Shown here in pieces: positions 52,517 through 62,880 of a stretch of DNA of 64,000 nucleotides; within the stretch, counting starts at the first letter, position 1, and each line of letters starts with the position of its first letter. Below the pieces are notes generated by a model. The model did not search any database, had not been told where the DNA came from, and saw only the letters and a program-made list of their open reading frames with translations. Both the position numbers and the translations under genes were made by a program. The DNA comes from Pseudomonas alkylphenolica (GTDB lineage Bacteria > Pseudomonadota > Gammaproteobacteria > Pseudomonadales > Pseudomonadaceae): positions 1 through 64,000 of the forward strand of contig NZ_QJRG01000033.1 of NCBI RefSeq assembly GCF_004025535.1. Reading direction: 5' to 3'.

Positions 52517-54430
52517 TCAGCTCGACAGGTAGGACGAGCGCGTCAGCCCCAGACGCAAGGCGTCGAGGAACTGGGTCTTCTCGCGCGCCGTGATCTTGGC
52601 GCTGGCGCACTTGTCACGGTAGTGAGTCATCAACTCCTCCGGCGACAGGTGCACATAACGCAGCATGTCCTCGATGGTGTCATGGGTCTCGATACCGGCG
52701 TGGTAAACGCTGCCGTTGGGGTTCTGGTAGATGTTCACCGAGTCGGTGTCACCGAACAGGTTGTGCATGTCACCAAGAATTTCCTGGTAGGCACCGACCA
52801 GGAATACGCCGAGCAGATAATCCTCTCCTTCCTTGACCGTATGCACCGGCATGCTGGTCTCAATACTCTGCTCGTCAACGTACTGGTTGATCTTGCCGTC
52901 GGAGTCGCAGGTCAGGTCCTGCAGCACCGCGCGGCGCATGGGCTCCTCGTCCAGACGGTGAAGCGGAATGATCGGCAGCACCTGACCGATGGCCCAGGTG
53001 TCCGGCAAGCTCTGGAACACAGAGAAGTTGCAGATGTATTTGTCGGCGAGCTTGTCGTTGAGCTCGTCGAGTACCTGGCGGTGCGAGCGCTGGCGGGCCT
53101 TGAGCGAGTTGTGCAGGCGCCGGCAGACGGCGAAATAGCACTGCTCCGCCAGGGCCTTTTCGGCCAGGCTGATCTTGCCATCGGCATACTGCGCGGCCAC
53201 GTCACCCATGTAGTGGGTAGCGCGCCAGTAGGTCTCGGTGACCATCTCGATATCGGTCGGGCCCAGCAGGTCGGCGAGCCACTGCACGGTCTCGGGCAGG
53301 CTTTCCTTGTTCTCGATCACCGGCACTTCATCGTTGTGGCTCTCGACGTCGGTCACCTGGATCACCAGCATGGCATGGTGCGCGGTGAGCGAACGGCCGC
53401 TTTCGGAGAAGATGTGCGGGTGTGGCAAGCCCTGCGCGTCGCAGAACTCTTTCAGCATACCGACGACGACACCGGCGTAGTCGTCCATGTCGTAGTTGAT
53501 CGAGCTGGCATTGCGCGAATGGGTACCATCGTAGTCCACGCCCAGGCCACCGCCGACGTCGATATGGTCGACCGGCAGGCCCAACGCACGCAGTTCGCCG
53601 TAGTAACGGATCGCTTCCTTGAAGCCATGCTGGTAGTCCGCCAGGTTGGCAATCTGCGAGCCCATGTGGAAGTGCAGCAGGCGGATGCCCTGGTCCAGGC
53701 CGGCATCGCGAAAGCGCTGCACCACCGAGATCAGTTGCGCCGCCGACAGGCCGAACTTGGACTTTTCGCCACCGGTATCGGCCCACTTGCTCGATGCCAA
53801 CGACGACAGGCGTACTCGCAGGCCGACCTGTGGCTTGACCTTGAGCTCGGCCGCTTCTTCGATCACCAGGGCCACTTCCGACTCTTTCTCGATGACGATG
53901 AAGACGTTGTGACCAAGCTTCTGGCCCATTAGCGCCAGGCGAATGAACTCACGGTCCTTGTAGCCGTTGCAGACGATGGTGCCTCCTTTCGGCGCCAGCG
54001 CCAGCACGGCCAGCAGCTCGGGCTTGGAGCCGGCTTCAAGGCCGATGGAGACGTTCTGGGTGGCAATGATGTTCTCGACCACTGCTTCCTGCTGGTTGAC
54101 CTTGATCGGGTACAGCGCGGTGTACTGGCTCTGGTACTCCAGGCGCGCGATGTTGGCATCGAAGGCACCCGTCAGCTGACGCACGCGGTCTTGCAGGATG
54201 TCCGGGAAGCGGACCAGCAGTGGCAGCGACAGGCCGCTCTTGCGCAGCTCGTCGACTTGTTCGTACAGGTCGATCGGCGCGCTGCCAGGCCCGTTCGGGC
54301 GAACTTCGACGCGCCCGGCCTCGTTGATTGCGAAGTAACCGGCCCCCCAATGGCGAATACCGTAAACACTGCGGCTGTCCGCAACTGTCCATTGGCTGCC
54401 ATCGTCTTTGCGTGTGCGTCGTACGGACAT
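52517..54430 (-). CDS. speA: biosynthetic arginine decarboxylase
   Basis: A 637-aa PLP enzyme of the SpeA type, which turns arginine into agmatine, the first step in one route to putrescine. An alanine-racemase-like barrel carries the PLP lysine in YPIKVNQQ; further on are the HFHMGSQIA and [11 protein letters not shown] motifs. The C-terminal four-helix part is typical of SpeA. Full length. A REP element follows the stop. Confidence 0.95.
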   Translation of the reverse strand: MSVRRTRKDDGSQWTVADSRSVYGIRHWGAGYFAINEAGRVEVRPNGPGSAPIDLYEQVDELRKSGLSLPLLVRFPDILQDRVRQLTGAFDANIARLEYQSQYTALYPIKVNQQEAVVENIIATQNVSIGLEAGSKPELLAVLALAPKGGTIVCNGYKDREFIRLALMGQKLGHNVFIVIEKESEVALVIEEAAELKVKPQVGLRVRLSSLASSKWADTGGEKSKFGLSAAQLISVVQRFRDAGLDQGIRLLHFHMGSQIANLADYQHGFKEAIRYYGELRALGLPVDHIDVGGGLGVDYDGTHSRNASSINYDMDDYAGVVVGMLKEFCDAQGLPHPHIFSESGRSLTAHHAMLVIQVTDVESHNDEVPVIENKESLPETVQWLADLLGPTDIEMVTETYWRATHYMGDVAAQYADGKISLAEKALAEQCYFAVCRRLHNSLKARQRSHRQVLDELNDKLADKYICNFSVFQSLPDTWAIGQVLPIIPLHRLDEEPMRRAVLQDLTCDSDGKINQYVDEQSIETSMPVHTVKEGEDYLLGVFLVGAYQEILGDMHNLFGDTDSVNIYQNPNGSVYHAGIETHDTIEDMLRYVHLSPEELMTHYRDKCASAKITAREKTQFLDALRLGLTRSSYLSS

Positions 54431-54583
54431 TGAAGTCCCCTATATAAAAAGTCGAATAACACCGCCCCGCAGGTGGCGGGCTCAGTGTAAAGCCTGGAAA
54501 TGACGATTTTCCGTGTTCAGGGATAGACCCTTCCTACGGGAACGAGTTTAGAAAGCGAACTGCAAAAAATCGCGATGCGGTCT

Positions 54584-54955
54584 TCAGCCGCCGGACTTTT
54601 TCGCTTTGAAGCCTTGCTTGATCAGCTCCGCCAACAACAGCTCGACGTGATCGCCCTGGATTTCGATGACCCCGTCTTTCAACGCGCCTCCGGTTCCGCA
54701 GCGGCGCTTGAGCGTGCTGGCGAGATCCTTGAGCTGTTCCAGGGGCAGCGGTACACCGCTGATGGTCGTCACCGTCTTGCCGCCACGGCCCTTGCTTTCG
54801 CGGCGCACGCGAGCAATGCCATCGCCTTCGGGGATGAGCGTCTGTTTGCAGATGCAGGCATCTATGGGTTTGCTGCAGTCCGGACAATGCCGACCTGCAT
54901 CAGTGGAGAACACCAGGCCACCCAGGGCGGCGAATGATGCGGCTTTCTTGGCCAC
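54584..54955 (-). CDS. SUI1-family translation factor (YciH-like)
   Basis: A 123-aa SUI1-domain protein, homologous to eukaryotic eIF1. An N-terminal Cys motif (HCPDCSKPIDACICKQ) suggests a zinc ribbon; the SUI1 domain follows (RESKGRGGKTVTTISG, RCGTGGALKDGVIEIQGDH). Start GTG 54955 with GAGG 7 bp upstream; the frame extends to 55045 but with no site. The role in bacteria is not settled; initiation fidelity is the usual suggestion. Confidence 0.88.
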   Translation of the reverse strand: MAKKAASFAALGGLVFSTDAGRHCPDCSKPIDACICKQTLIPEGDGIARVRRESKGRGGKTVTTISGVPLPLEQLKDLASTLKRRCGTGGALKDGVIEIQGDHVELLLAELIKQGFKAKKSGG

Positions 54956-55149
54956 TTTTGATCCTCGTAACGTGAGGACAAAAACTGGTCGGCGCCCCGG
55001 GCAGGGTACCGACCGCGAAGCCCCACTCTGGCAGGGGCAGCGCAACTGCCGACACAGGGTACGGCAGCCTTAAAAGGCCGCGCAGTGTAACGATAAATGC
55101 CGCCGCTGCTAAGTACAAAACTGCGCCATTTTGCATGTGATTCGCGACG

Positions 55150-55686
55150 TCAGGCCCGGCGGTCGATGTAGCGTTGCAAGGCGGCGAGCGAATCGGGGCA
55201 GTAAGGCTGTTGCCGACTGTCGGCCAGGGCCTGCTCGAGCGGCAGGAAACGGGCTTCGCTGACCTCCTCGGGCTGCAGGCGCAATGGCCCGTCCCAGACA
55301 GCCGAGAACACCGCACACCAGAGGCGGTTGCCAGGCTGATCGAAGAAGAAGCGCTCGTGCGCTGTCAGCTCGACCCCGGCCACACCCAGCTCTTCTTCCA
55401 GCTCCCGCGCGGCCGACTCGGCAAAACTCTCGTCCGCCTGGACCATGCCACCGGCAGCCACATCCCAATAGCCGGGGTAGATGGCCTTGCTCTCGGTGCG
55501 CCGGTGTACGCACAGTTCACCGGCCGAGTTGAACAGCAGAATGTAGGTGCCGCGCCCGATCAGGCCCTTCTCGCGCAACTCGGCGCGAGGCAAGGCGCCC
55601 AGCGGTTGGTCGTGCTCGTCGACCCAGGCGATCAACTCGGCGTCGGAGGCCGCGCGGTGCGCCGCCTCCTGCTTGGAAATGCTCAC
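55150..55686 (-). CDS. Nudix hydrolase
   Basis: A 178-aa Nudix protein. The Nudix box runs from GGMVQADE to ELEEELG with all catalytic glutamates. The N-terminal part (WVDEHDQPLGALPRAELREK) is that of the YfcD-like branch with isopentenyl-diphosphate-isomerase-like features. The exact substrate is unknown. It starts 3 bp after the stop of the DUF2333 gene, so the two form one operon. Confidence 0.87.
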   Translation of the reverse strand: MSISKQEAAHRAASDAELIAWVDEHDQPLGALPRAELREKGLIGRGTYILLFNSAGELCVHRRTESKAIYPGYWDVAAGGMVQADESFAESAARELEEELGVAGVELTAHERFFFDQPGNRLWCAVFSAVWDGPLRLQPEEVSEARFLPLEQALADSRQQPYCPDSLAALQRYIDRRA

Positions 55687-55689
55687 CGC

Positions 55690-56763
55690 TTAGCCCTGCG
55701 ACAGCAGCTGACGCAGGTCGATCACGGCGGCATTGGCGCGGGAAATGTAATTGGCCATGACCAGCGAGTGGTTGGCCCACATGCCGAAGCCGCTGCCATT
55801 CAGCACCATCGGGCTCCACAGCGGCTCCTGGGAAGCCTCCAGCTCACGGATGATCTGGCGCACGCTGACAGTAGCGTTCTTCTTCGCCAGTACGTCGGCA
55901 AAGTCCACTTCGATGGCGCGCAGCAGGTGCGACAAGGCCCACGCCTGACCACGGGCTTCATAGAAGACGTTGTCGATCTGCAGCCACGGCGTCTCGACCA
56001 CCTCCTCATCCAGTTGCGGCGCTTGCCCGGCGACCACGCTTTCGGTCTTCAGGGTGCTGTTGAGCTTGACCCGGCCAACGCTGGCCGACAGCCGCTGCGA
56101 CAGTGAGCCCAGGCGGGTGGCAACGTCGCCCAGCCAGTTGTTGAGGTTGTCGGCACGGGTGTAGAACAGCGCGCCCGCCTGATCCGGTGCAGACAGACGC
56201 TTCTGGTAGCGGCTCAGGGAGTTGATGCCTTCCTGGAACTCCGACTCGCTCGACGGCAGGATCCAGCTCTTGTTGTCGAAGTTGAAGCGCGGTTCGGCCT
56301 TGGCCAGGTCAGCGTCCTCAGTGGACTGCGACTGCGAACGCGCGAAGTCCTTGCGCAGCGCCCGGCTCAGGTCGCGAACCTGGACCAGCACGCCATATTC
56401 CCAGCTGGGCATGTTGTCCATCCACAGGCCCGGTGGAAAACGGTCGTTGGAAATGTAACCGCCCGGCTTGTTCAGCAAGGTACCGGCAACAGTCTTGAGG
56501 GTTTCGACCGTGGTGTAGCCAACCACCATCTGATGGCCGCTTTTCTCGGCTGCCGCCTGGGCATTCTGCTGCACCGGAAACAGGTCGGGTTCAGCGCTCC
56601 AGTACCAGCCCAGGCCAATGCACACCAAGAGGTACAGGCCAATCAGCGTGCCCAGTGCACGGCTGAAAAACAACCCGCCAAAGTAACTGCGGGTGGCAGC
56701 ACCGCGCGGTTCGACACGCTCGCGCGCCTCGGCTTTGCCTGTACGGTTTTTCCAGTCCAGCAT
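55690..56763 (-). CDS. DUF2333 membrane protein
   Basis: A 357-aa protein of DUF2333. One membrane segment near residues 35-55 (LGTLIGLYLLVCIGLGWYWS) anchors a large periplasmic part rich in charged helices. No motif gives a function. Start at ATG 56763 (MLDWKNRTG); the upstream frame to 56883 has no site. It precedes the Nudix gene in the same operon. Confidence 0.82.
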   Translation of the reverse strand: MLDWKNRTGKAEARERVEPRGAATRSYFGGLFFSRALGTLIGLYLLVCIGLGWYWSAEPDLFPVQQNAQAAAEKSGHQMVVGYTTVETLKTVAGTLLNKPGGYISNDRFPPGLWMDNMPSWEYGVLVQVRDLSRALRKDFARSQSQSTEDADLAKAEPRFNFDNKSWILPSSESEFQEGINSLSRYQKRLSAPDQAGALFYTRADNLNNWLGDVATRLGSLSQRLSASVGRVKLNSTLKTESVVAGQAPQLDEEVVETPWLQIDNVFYEARGQAWALSHLLRAIEVDFADVLAKKNATVSVRQIIRELEASQEPLWSPMVLNGSGFGMWANHSLVMANYISRANAAVIDLRQLLSQG

Positions 56764-57043
56764 GGCGTTGTCCTTTCTGTCACGTCGGTTCAAGGGGTTC
56801 GACCGCAACCCCCGGGCTTCGTGCCGGCGCAGTGCGTTTTTTACCGCCGCGCCGCTTGCCGGGGTCAGCAAGTATCGCAGCACTATAAATCAAGCACGCC
56901 CGTTCGCATAAGTGACTATAGAGTCAGTTAATGAATGAGCGGAGTTGTACAGTAAATTGATACAAGGCACTCGATTGTCCAGAAAGTGGTGCTAGCATAG
57001 AGCCATTACTCGAACTGCCTCACCCTTAATAAGTAGTCAGGAC

Positions 57044-58657
57044 ATGACCGAGCCAGAAGACCCCAATCGTGAGCGCCTCAAGCAACACTTTGCCCAGCGG
57101 GTCATTCACCAGGCTCGGCAGATACTCGAGATCTGGCAGCGCCTGCAGCGCAGCGAATGGTCGACCGCCGACCTCGGAGAACTGCGCGAGGCCACGCTGC
57201 GCCTGCAACGCTATGCAGAACGCTTCGAACAGCCTGAACACTGCGAACTGGCTGAGGCTATCGGTCAAACGCTGAGCGCCATCGAGGCCAACAGTGCGCG
57301 CCTGAGCAGCCCGCTGATCAGCGAACTCAACCGCCTGATGCAGCGCCTGTCGCGCACCGGCTTGCGCCAGGGCGACCAGCTTGAACATGTGCCCTTGCCG
57401 CCATTGCGCAAACCGGTCTACATCATGCTCCAGGACCATGACCGGGCCGAGCGTCTGGCGCAGCAACTGGAGTTCTTCGGCCTGGGTGTACAAGCCTTGT
57501 ACAGTGCTGAAGCGTTTCGCGCGTCCATGAGCGAGCGTCTGCCCTCGGCCATCGTCATGGATGTCGACTTCACCGGCAGCGGCATCGGCCTGCAACTGGC
57601 CGCCCAAGCGCAGCAAGGCCTCGAGCAACCGGTACCGCTGCTGTTTTTCAGCCTGCATGAAACCGACACACCCACACGCCTGGCTGCGGTACGCGCCGGC
57701 GGCCTGGAGTTCCTCACCGGCACACTGGAAGCGTCAAGCCTGCTGGAAAAAGTCGAACTGTTGACCAGTGTTACCCAATACGAGCCCTTCAAGGTGCTGA
57801 TTATTGACGACTCCCGGGCCCAGGCCCTGCACACCGAGCGCCTGCTCAACAGTGCCGGTATCGTCACACGGGCGCTCACCGATCCGATCCGCACCATGGC
57901 CGAGCTGGCCGACTTTCAGCCCGACCTGATCATCCTCGACATGTACATGCCCGCCTGCACGGGCGTAGAGCTGGCCAAAGTGATTCGGCACAATGACCGC
58001 TATGTCAGCGTGCCGATCATCTACCTGTCAGCTGAAGACGACCTCGACAAACAACTGGACGCCATGAGTGAAGGCGGCGATGACTTCCTGACCAAGCCGA
58101 TCCGCTCGCGCCAGCTGGTTACCACGGTACGCAACCGCGCAGCCCGGGCGCGCAACCTCAAGGCGCGGATGGTGCGCGACAGCCTGACTGGCCTGTACAA
58201 CCACACCCATATCCTGCAACTGCTCGAAGACTGCAGCTTTCGCGCCCGCCGCGAAGACAAGCCGTTGAGCTTCGCCATGCTCGACATCGACCACTTCAAG
58301 AAGGTCAACGACAGCCACGGCCACCCCATGGGCGACCGCGTGATCAAGAGCCTGGCGCTGTTTCTCAAGCAGCGGCTGCGCAAGACCGACTTCATTGGCC
58401 GCTACGGCGGTGAAGAGTTTGCCATTGTCATGCCCAACACCGATCTGGCCGCCGCTCACCAGGTGCTGGATGAAATTCGCTGCCGCTTCGCCGAAATTCA
58501 TTACCCGGCGCAACCACGGGACCTGTCCTGCACCTTCAGCGCCGGCGTCGTGCAACTGAGCGACGGGCTGGACGCCCTGAGAATGGCGACCCTCGCCGAC
58601 GAGGCGCTGTACCGGGCCAAAGGCGCCGGGCGCAACCGGGTGCAATGCGTCGATTAA
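57044..58657 (+). CDS. diguanylate cyclase with two receiver domains
   Basis: A 537-aa c-di-GMP synthase. An N-terminal helical, Hpt-like region (1-120) is followed by receiver 1 (about 124-240), receiver 2 (about 249-365) and a GGDEF domain. The active motif is GGEEF (455-459), with an inhibitory I-site RKTD at 446-449. Receiver 2 is complete (Asp299, Lys351). Receiver 1 has Asp173 but lacks the conserved lysine, so it is probably not switched in the normal way. Layout resembles PleD. Confidence 0.9.
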   Translation: MTEPEDPNRERLKQHFAQRVIHQARQILEIWQRLQRSEWSTADLGELREATLRLQRYAERFEQPEHCELAEAIGQTLSAIEANSARLSSPLISELNRLMQRLSRTGLRQGDQLEHVPLPPLRKPVYIMLQDHDRAERLAQQLEFFGLGVQALYSAEAFRASMSERLPSAIVMDVDFTGSGIGLQLAAQAQQGLEQPVPLLFFSLHETDTPTRLAAVRAGGLEFLTGTLEASSLLEKVELLTSVTQYEPFKVLIIDDSRAQALHTERLLNSAGIVTRALTDPIRTMAELADFQPDLIILDMYMPACTGVELAKVIRHNDRYVSVPIIYLSAEDDLDKQLDAMSEGGDDFLTKPIRSRQLVTTVRNRAARARNLKARMVRDSLTGLYNHTHILQLLEDCSFRARREDKPLSFAMLDIDHFKKVNDSHGHPMGDRVIKSLALFLKQRLRKTDFIGRYGGEEFAIVMPNTDLAAAHQVLDEIRCRFAEIHYPAQPRDLSCTFSAGVVQLSDGLDALRMATLADEALYRAKGAGRNRVQCVD

Positions 58658-58769
58658 CTCAAGGCAAAGTGCCACTTTTTTTAATCGAGCGCCCAGCTTC
58701 GTCATAACCCGGTCATAAAACCGCAATATCTTCAGGGGCTTACCATTCGGCCGTTGGTAGATCCCGGAC

Positions 58770-60731
58770 ATGCGCCTGAAGCTGCTCACCAATTTCAACA
58801 CCCTGTTGCTGGTCACCGTGTGTATCGCCCTTGGCGCCACGTTGTGGTGGTCGCAACGCGCTCTGGAGCGTCCCTACCAGATCATGGAGCGCTACCTGTC
58901 GCTGTCGCAGCAATTCCAGAACCAGGCAGCGCGCAACATCGAAGAGTACCTGAGCAGCGGCGATGCCCTGCGCCACGCCACGGCCGTTCAGGCAACTGCC
59001 GCCCTGCAGGAATCGCTCCAGCAACTGCCCGACGCGCTGTCGGCCACCTTGACGCCGAGCCTGGACAGCCTGCAGCGCTTTACCGCCAATGAACTGCTGT
59101 CAGCCGGCAAACTGGCCGGTGACCCGCAGGCGCTGCTATTGCAGGCCGAACGCGAACTGGGAGCAAACCTCGAGCAACTGGCCAGTTACACCCAGGGCAG
59201 CAACAGCACCGAAGCAGCAAGTTATGCGCCGCTGCTGCTACGCGCCACATTGCACCTGTCGCGTCTGACGCTGGCCCGCGAAAAGCTGGTCAGCAGTGGC
59301 CGTAGCGAACTGGCCGCTGAAGTAGAGCGAGAGCTTGCGCAGATCAGTGCTCAGGCCGAGGCACTGGAGGCGCTGCCGCTGCTCGGCGTTACCGCCGCCC
59401 GCGAGTCCGGCGCCGACGACTTTGCCGCGCTCATGGGGCTGGAGGCGCAGGGGAGCGGTGAGGCCGAAGACACCGGCATCGCCCTCAAGCGTGAGCTGAA
59501 CAGCCTGCTTAAACGCTACCCGGGCGAGCTGCTACGCACCCGCGAACAAATCCAGCGCCGCAGCGAACTGGCCACCAGCACCCATCAACAGATTGCTGCT
59601 GTGCAACAGGCCATTGCGGCCCTGGAGCCCCTGGTGCGTAGCCAGCACGCCGCCATCCAGAACGAAGTACGGCTGATTCAGGGTTTGATGATCGGCCTGA
59701 TTCTGTTGATTGCCCTGCTTATCGATACCTTGCAGCGACGCCTGGCCAGGGTGCTGACCAACCTTGCACCCGCCTTGTCGCGCTGGACCGAAGGCGATTT
59801 CAGCCAGCCAATTGCGTTGGGCAAGAGCAACCGCGAAATTCACGATATTCAGGACTCCCTCAACCGCCTGCGTCTGTACCTGGTGGAGCTGGTCGGCACC
59901 ATCCGCAACAACGCCGAACAAGTGGCGGGCAGCAGCCACGCCCTGGCCGGCATGAGCAGCGCCCTGCACGAAGGCGCCGAGCGTCAGGCCGGTGACACCG
60001 CGCAGATACGCGACGCCCTGGGTGAACTGGAAGCCACCATCGTTCAGGTAGCCGGTGACGCCAGCCAGGCAGCCGATGCCAGCCGTGATGCCGGACGTGC
60101 CGTGGAGCAAGGCCAGGCGGTAATCGGCCAGAGCCTTGCCGGGCTGCGCGCACTGGTGGATGAAGTGCAGGGCAATGCACAGATGATCGAGCAACTGGCG
60201 GAGGAGTCCGGGACCATCGGCGGCGTGCTCACCGTGATTCGCTCGATTGCCGAGCAAACCAACCTGCTGGCGCTGAACGCTGCCATTGAAGCGGCACGCG
60301 CCGGAGAAATGGGTCGCGGCTTTGCCGTGGTTGCCGAAGAAGTACGTTCCCTGGCCCAGCGCACCACCGGCGCCACCGGCGAAATTCAGACCTTGATCGG
60401 TCGCCTGCAGCAGGCTGCCCGCGAATCGGTCGAGGGCATGCGTGCCCAGCTTGAACACGCCGAGGCGACTGCAAACCAGGCGCAGGCGGCTGACGGAGCG
60501 CTGGACGAAATCGTCGCGGCGATCCAGACCATCGCCGATACCGCCGTGCGTATTGCTGACGTTACAGCTCAGCAGAGTGGCGCAGTCAGTGAAATTCGCG
60601 ATCACAGCGAGCGCATCCATGACCTGGGCGAAGACAACCTGCAGCGTATCGGTGAAGGGCGGGAACAAGGCGAACAGCTGCTCAGGCTGGGCGGCGAGCT
60701 GAACACTGCAGTACGGACCTTCCGGGTCTGA
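58770..60731 (+). CDS. methyl-accepting chemotaxis protein
   Basis: A 653-aa chemoreceptor. Membrane segment 1 at the N-terminus, a mostly helical periplasmic domain of about 270 residues (size of the helical bimodular ligand type), membrane segment 2 at about 303-325, HAMP, then the signalling domain with the hairpin motif [20 protein letters not shown]. No C-terminal methylase-binding pentapeptide is seen. Ligand unknown. Confidence 0.9.
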   Translation: MRLKLLTNFNTLLLVTVCIALGATLWWSQRALERPYQIMERYLSLSQQFQNQAARNIEEYLSSGDALRHATAVQATAALQESLQQLPDALSATLTPSLDSLQRFTANELLSAGKLAGDPQALLLQAERELGANLEQLASYTQGSNSTEAASYAPLLLRATLHLSRLTLAREKLVSSGRSELAAEVERELAQISAQAEALEALPLLGVTAARESGADDFAALMGLEAQGSGEAEDTGIALKRELNSLLKRYPGELLRTREQIQRRSELATSTHQQIAAVQQAIAALEPLVRSQHAAIQNEVRLIQGLMIGLILLIALLIDTLQRRLARVLTNLAPALSRWTEGDFSQPIALGKSNREIHDIQDSLNRLRLYLVELVGTIRNNAEQVAGSSHALAGMSSALHEGAERQAGDTAQIRDALGELEATIVQVAGDASQAADASRDAGRAVEQGQAVIGQSLAGLRALVDEVQGNAQMIEQLAEESGTIGGVLTVIRSIAEQTNLLALNAAIEAARAGEMGRGFAVVAEEVRSLAQRTTGATGEIQTLIGRLQQAARESVEGMRAQLEHAEATANQAQAADGALDEIVAAIQTIADTAVRIADVTAQQSGAVSEIRDHSERIHDLGEDNLQRIGEGREQGEQLLRLGGELNTAVRTFRV

Positions 60732-60833
60732 TCCGAACCTGAATTTTGCAGGCGCTGGCGAAGCCTGCGATCGAGCGCGCAGCGGTCGCCGTTGTTTACC
60801 GCCAGCAAGGGCCCGGAGCTGCTGCGCAGCCCA

Positions 60834-60856
60834 TCGCGGATAAATCCGCTCCTACA
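60834..60856. repeat. REP element upstream of dsbD
   Basis: A REP core GCGGATAAATCCGC (60836-60849) followed by TCCTACA, in the opposite orientation to the copy near speA. It lies in the 188-bp gap between the chemoreceptor and dsbD. Confidence 0.8.
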
Positions 60857-60919
60857 GGGTTGCGGCGGGGCGGGACGCAGTCCGTTATCATGCAGGCACT
60901 TTTGTACTGCGAGACCGCC

Positions 60920-62707
60920 ATGCGCCGCCTGCTTTTACTCCTGACTCTGCTCCTGGCCTTGCCCGCCGTCGGCGCCGGCCTGCTCGACAACCGGCCCAGC
61001 GCCACCCTGGGTGCGTCATCGCTGAACAACAGCGCCGATTTCCTGCCGGTACACGAAGCCTTCAAGCTCAGCCTGGTGCAAAGCGATGCCCACAGCATCA
61101 AGCTGCGCTTCGTCGCAACCGAAGGTTATTACCTGTATCGGCATCGCTTCCAGTTCCACACCGAACCCGCCGATATCGCCCTGGGCACGGCGCAGATCCC
61201 CGCGGGCGAGGCCAAGCATGACGAGTTTTTTGGCAACGTCGAGGTCTACCACGGCATTGTCGATATCGACATCCCCCGCCCTGCCAGCGACAACCGCGCC
61301 TTTACCCTGCTGGTTGGCTACCAGGGCTGCGCCGACAAAGGCCTGTGCTATCCACCGGAAACCGCACGCCTGAGCATCGACGGCAGCGGCACCGTGCAGC
61401 CGGCCAGCGCCGGTACCAGCGTCAAGGCGTGGACCTGGAAAGAACTGCTGCTGTTCTTCCTCGCCGGTGTCGGCCTGACCTTCACCCCGTGCGTCCTGCC
61501 GATGCTGCCGATCCTGTCTGGCGTAGTGCTGCGCGGCCAGGTCGGGGGCCTGCGCGGTTTCAGCCTGTCGCTGGCCTACGTGCTGCCTATGGCCGCGTGC
61601 TTTGCCCTGCTCGGCGCCCTGATGGGCCTGTTTGGCGCCAGCATGAACCTGCAGGCGCGACTGCAATCGGCCTGGGTGCTGGTGCCGTTCTCGCTGTTCT
61701 TTGTACTGTTTGCGCTGGCCATGTTCGGCCTGTTCGAACTGAAGCTGCCGCATGCCATCAGCCATCGCCTGGAGCGCCTGGTGGGCCAGACCAAAGGCGG
61801 ATCGCTGCTCGGTGCGGCCATTCTCGGGATATTTTCCAGCCTGCTGGTATCGCCCTGCGTGTCGGCCCCCCTGGCCGGCGCGCTGCTGTATATCAGTGCC
61901 AGCGGTGATGCGCTGGGCGGCGCCCTGAAGCTGTTTGCCCTCGGGCTGGGCATGGGCGCCCCGCTACTGCTGGTGGCCACTGGCGGTGCCGCCTGGTTGC
62001 CGAAAAGCGGGCCTTGGCTGGTCACAGTAAAAAATGCCATTGGCGTGCTGTTGCTGGGCCTGGCCATCGCCCTTCTGAGCCGGGTATTGCCAGGGCAGAT
62101 CACCTTGCTGCTGGTGGGCCTGTTGAGTGCCGGTGTTGCCCTGTTCCTCGGCACCCTGGAGTTCACGGTGAAAACCACGCTGCAGCGTCTGGCGCAATTG
62201 CTTGGCCTGGTACTTCTGGCCTATGCCCTGGCGTGCTGGTACGGCGCCCTGAGTGGCCAGACCGATCCACTGCGTCCGCTGCCCCAAGCCGCTGCAATGC
62301 GAGTTGAAAGCAACGCGCCGGTGGCGACGCAGGCCGACTGGAGGACCATTACCACCCCCGCCGCCCTCGACAGTGCCCTGGCCCAGGCCAAGGCTGACGG
62401 AAAACCGGTGGTGCTGGACTGGTACGCCGACTGGTGCATCAGCTGCAAAGTCATCGAGCATGAGGTACTCACCGCTCCGGCTGTCAAACAGCAGCTCCAG
62501 GGCTACACGCTGTTGCGCTTCGACATCACCGAAAGCAACGCCGAACAGCGCGCCCTGCTCGACCGCTACCAGCTGTTCGGACCGCCAGCGCTGCTGTTCT
62601 TTGCTGCGAACGGCAGCGAAAAAATCGCTGATCGGGTAGTAGGTGAGACAAACGCCGTCGAATTTGCTGAGCATCTGACGCGCATTCGCAGCGATCTGGG
62701 TCTATAA
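60920..62707 (+). CDS. dsbD: thiol:disulfide interchange protein DsbD
   Basis: A 595-aa protein with a signal peptide, the periplasmic N-terminal domain (CADKGLCYPPE), eight membrane segments with the cysteine motifs FTPCVLPMLP and SPCVSAPLAG, and a C-terminal thioredoxin domain with WCISCK (Cys506/509). It moves electrons from cytoplasmic thioredoxin to periplasmic DsbC and cytochrome-maturation proteins. Start ATG 60920 was chosen because a normal signal peptide follows; the longer frame runs through a REP element. Confidence 0.93.
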   Translation: MRRLLLLLTLLLALPAVGAGLLDNRPSATLGASSLNNSADFLPVHEAFKLSLVQSDAHSIKLRFVATEGYYLYRHRFQFHTEPADIALGTAQIPAGEAKHDEFFGNVEVYHGIVDIDIPRPASDNRAFTLLVGYQGCADKGLCYPPETARLSIDGSGTVQPASAGTSVKAWTWKELLLFFLAGVGLTFTPCVLPMLPILSGVVLRGQVGGLRGFSLSLAYVLPMAACFALLGALMGLFGASMNLQARLQSAWVLVPFSLFFVLFALAMFGLFELKLPHAISHRLERLVGQTKGGSLLGAAILGIFSSLLVSPCVSAPLAGALLYISASGDALGGALKLFALGLGMGAPLLLVATGGAAWLPKSGPWLVTVKNAIGVLLLGLAIALLSRVLPGQITLLLVGLLSAGVALFLGTLEFTVKTTLQRLAQLLGLVLLAYALACWYGALSGQTDPLRPLPQAAAMRVESNAPVATQADWRTITTPAALDSALAQAKADGKPVVLDWYADWCISCKVIEHEVLTAPAVKQQLQGYTLLRFDITESNAEQRALLDRYQLFGPPALLFFAANGSEKIADRVVGETNAVEFAEHLTRIRSDLGL

Positions 62708-62735
62708 CTTCTTCTGGCCGTACAAACGCCGCCAT

Positions 62736-62789
62736 CGATGACCGAAATTAATAAGTTAGTCACATATTTGCCGTGAATCTCGGTCATCG
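62736..62789. promoter_or_regulatory. 10-bp inverted repeat upstream of aroQ
   Basis: Exact arms CGATGACCGA (62736-62745) and TCGGTCATCG (62780-62789), 34 bp apart, around an A/T-rich centre containing TTAATAAGTTAGTCACATAT. It may be an operator for aroQ, or the stem of a large hairpin after dsbD. The centre could hold a promoter. Confidence 0.5.
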
Positions 62790-62880
62790 TGCTGGCTATT
62801 GCCGGTAACTGGACACTGCCCGGCGGTTTACGGCATAGTCGCCGCGCAACGTTTGTGCCTAACGACAAAAGGAAACACAG

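Noticed and set aside
51983..53932. 649-aa plus-strand open frame across the MATE 3' end and speA
   Set aside because: Runs through the REP element and antisense to speA; no recognisable domain.
60746..60919. N-terminal extension of DsbD
   Set aside because: Translates a REP element and hides the signal peptide, which begins at ATG 60920.
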